Of a stretch of DNA of 47,290 nt, positions 46,854-47,290 are shown piece after piece. Each line of letters opens with the position of its first letter. Position 1 is the stretch's first letter. Made by a program: the position numbers and the translations under genes. This DNA comes from Limnoraphis robusta CS-951 (GTDB taxonomy: Bacteria > Cyanobacteriota > Cyanobacteriia > Cyanobacteriales > Microcoleaceae): contig NZ_LATL02000119.1 in assembly GCF_000972705.2 (NCBI RefSeq), forward strand, positions 1 through 47,290. The letters run 5' to 3'. The notes under the pieces are model-generated. The model was not told the DNA's origin and did not search any database. It worked only from the letters and a program-made list of their open reading frames with translations.

Positions 46854-47258
46854 ATGCTGGGTACTTTTCAACAAAGCAATCTTCGTATTGAAGTCGAAGC
46901 GTCAGAAGCGGCGATTCGAGATAGTTTATTACGCCCGAGTCAGTTTCAACAATGGTTATGGCCCCAGCAGTTTTCTCCGGGACTCCCGGAACAGTTTCAA
47001 ACCGGGATGATGTTTACCAGTTCTATTGGGCCTGTTACCATTCAACATTATGTTGATGTCGCTGAGTCGAACTGTCTCCGTTTGTTACTGAGTCGGGGAA
47101 TTGATGGTTTTCACGAATGGTATTGGGGCGAGGGTTGGCTTCAGTCCCGACTGGAAGGAATTTCGGTGATTCCATTGAATTTAGGTCAAACGATTAATTT
47201 AATGCGATTAAAAGAATTTTTGAGTCAGCAAAATAAGGTTGGGGCGGGTTCACGTTAA
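46854..47258 (+). CDS. SRPBCC-fold protein (polyketide cyclase/lipid-binding type)
   Basis: The 134-residue protein has a START/SRPBCC-like pattern: an opening LRIEVEASEAAIRDSLLRPSQFQQWLWP, a strand pair MMFTSSIGPVTIQHYVDVAESNCLRLLLS, and WYWGEGWLQSRLEGISVIPL leading to a C-terminal helix (INLMRLKEFLSQQ). Such folds make a hydrophobic pocket that may bind a lipid or pigment. No catalytic residues can be assigned. The gene follows the dispersed-repeat region and has no strong ribosome-binding site. The frame ends well inside the window, so it is complete. Confidence 0.68.
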   Translation: MLGTFQQSNLRIEVEASEAAIRDSLLRPSQFQQWLWPQQFSPGLPEQFQTGMMFTSSIGPVTIQHYVDVAESNCLRLLLSRGIDGFHEWYWGEGWLQSRLEGISVIPLNLGQTINLMRLKEFLSQQNKVGAGSR

Positions 47259-47290
47259 CCTTTGATACCTACAAACAATTCAGATAAACC

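Overview
The window looks like chromosomal DNA from a filamentous, Oscillatoriales-type cyanobacterium (Planktothrix/Oscillatoria/Lyngbya-like; this rank is inference). Evidence: AT-rich base composition, many copies of the cyanobacterial HIP1 palindrome GCGATCGC from about 5.5 kb onward, families that are typically cyanobacterial (DUF2949, DUF4168, a PAS-rich diguanylate cyclase, RTX proteins, a STAND-WD40 protein), and short heptamer tandem repeats between genes. I recognised no rRNA, tRNA or CRISPR array.

Region 1 (1-5092) is a nested insertion. A large gene of unknown function survives only as its 3' part (2162-5092). It is cut by a TnpB-type IS200/IS605-family element whose right end is at 2160. 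That element's tnpB is itself split by a group II intron, whose reverse transcriptase/maturase, domain V, domain VI and 3' splice site lie in 1-955. The left ends of all three layers are outside the window.

Region 2 (5093-14040) holds a DUF362 gene and a DUF2949 gene separated by a perfect CRP-type palindrome, a 1223-residue STAND ATPase with 14 WD40 repeats, an unrecognised 415-residue protein, and a second, intact TnpB element with a readable right end (omegaRNA region).

Region 3 (14119-24280) carries same-strand genes with a surface or glycan flavour: a GHL10-type hydrolase, a two-domain GT2 glycosyltransferase, an RTX protein, an exported HEAT-repeat protein with a Thr/Pro/Arg tail, a TPR-GT41 (OGT/SPINDLY-like) glycosyltransferase and a five-PAS diguanylate cyclase. 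A strong hairpin terminator closes the block. The HEAT and GT41 genes are 38 bp apart, so the Thr-rich tail may be a glycosylation substrate of its neighbour (inference).

Region 4 (24283-30381) has a secreted-type phosphatase made of two PhoA-like domains plus RTX repeats. Upstream lie four Pho-box-like octamers in 11-bp phase. DUF4168, a small zinc-ribbon membrane protein and a periplasmic N-acetylmuramoyl-alanine amidase follow.

Region 5 (30382-47290) is mostly housekeeping or conserved hypothetical: a HAD-membrane fusion, a peptidoglycan-binding protein behind an M16 peptidase homologue that has lost its HxxEH motif, a sugar-type C-methyltransferase, a 92-bp tandem hairpin repeat, a 2TM protein, a Tat-exported PQQ-type propeller, a DUF255/YyaL thioredoxin-like protein, an AI-2E family permease, a PepSY-TM protein in a pair with a large single-pass helical-repeat protein, Hsp33 and a SRPBCC protein.
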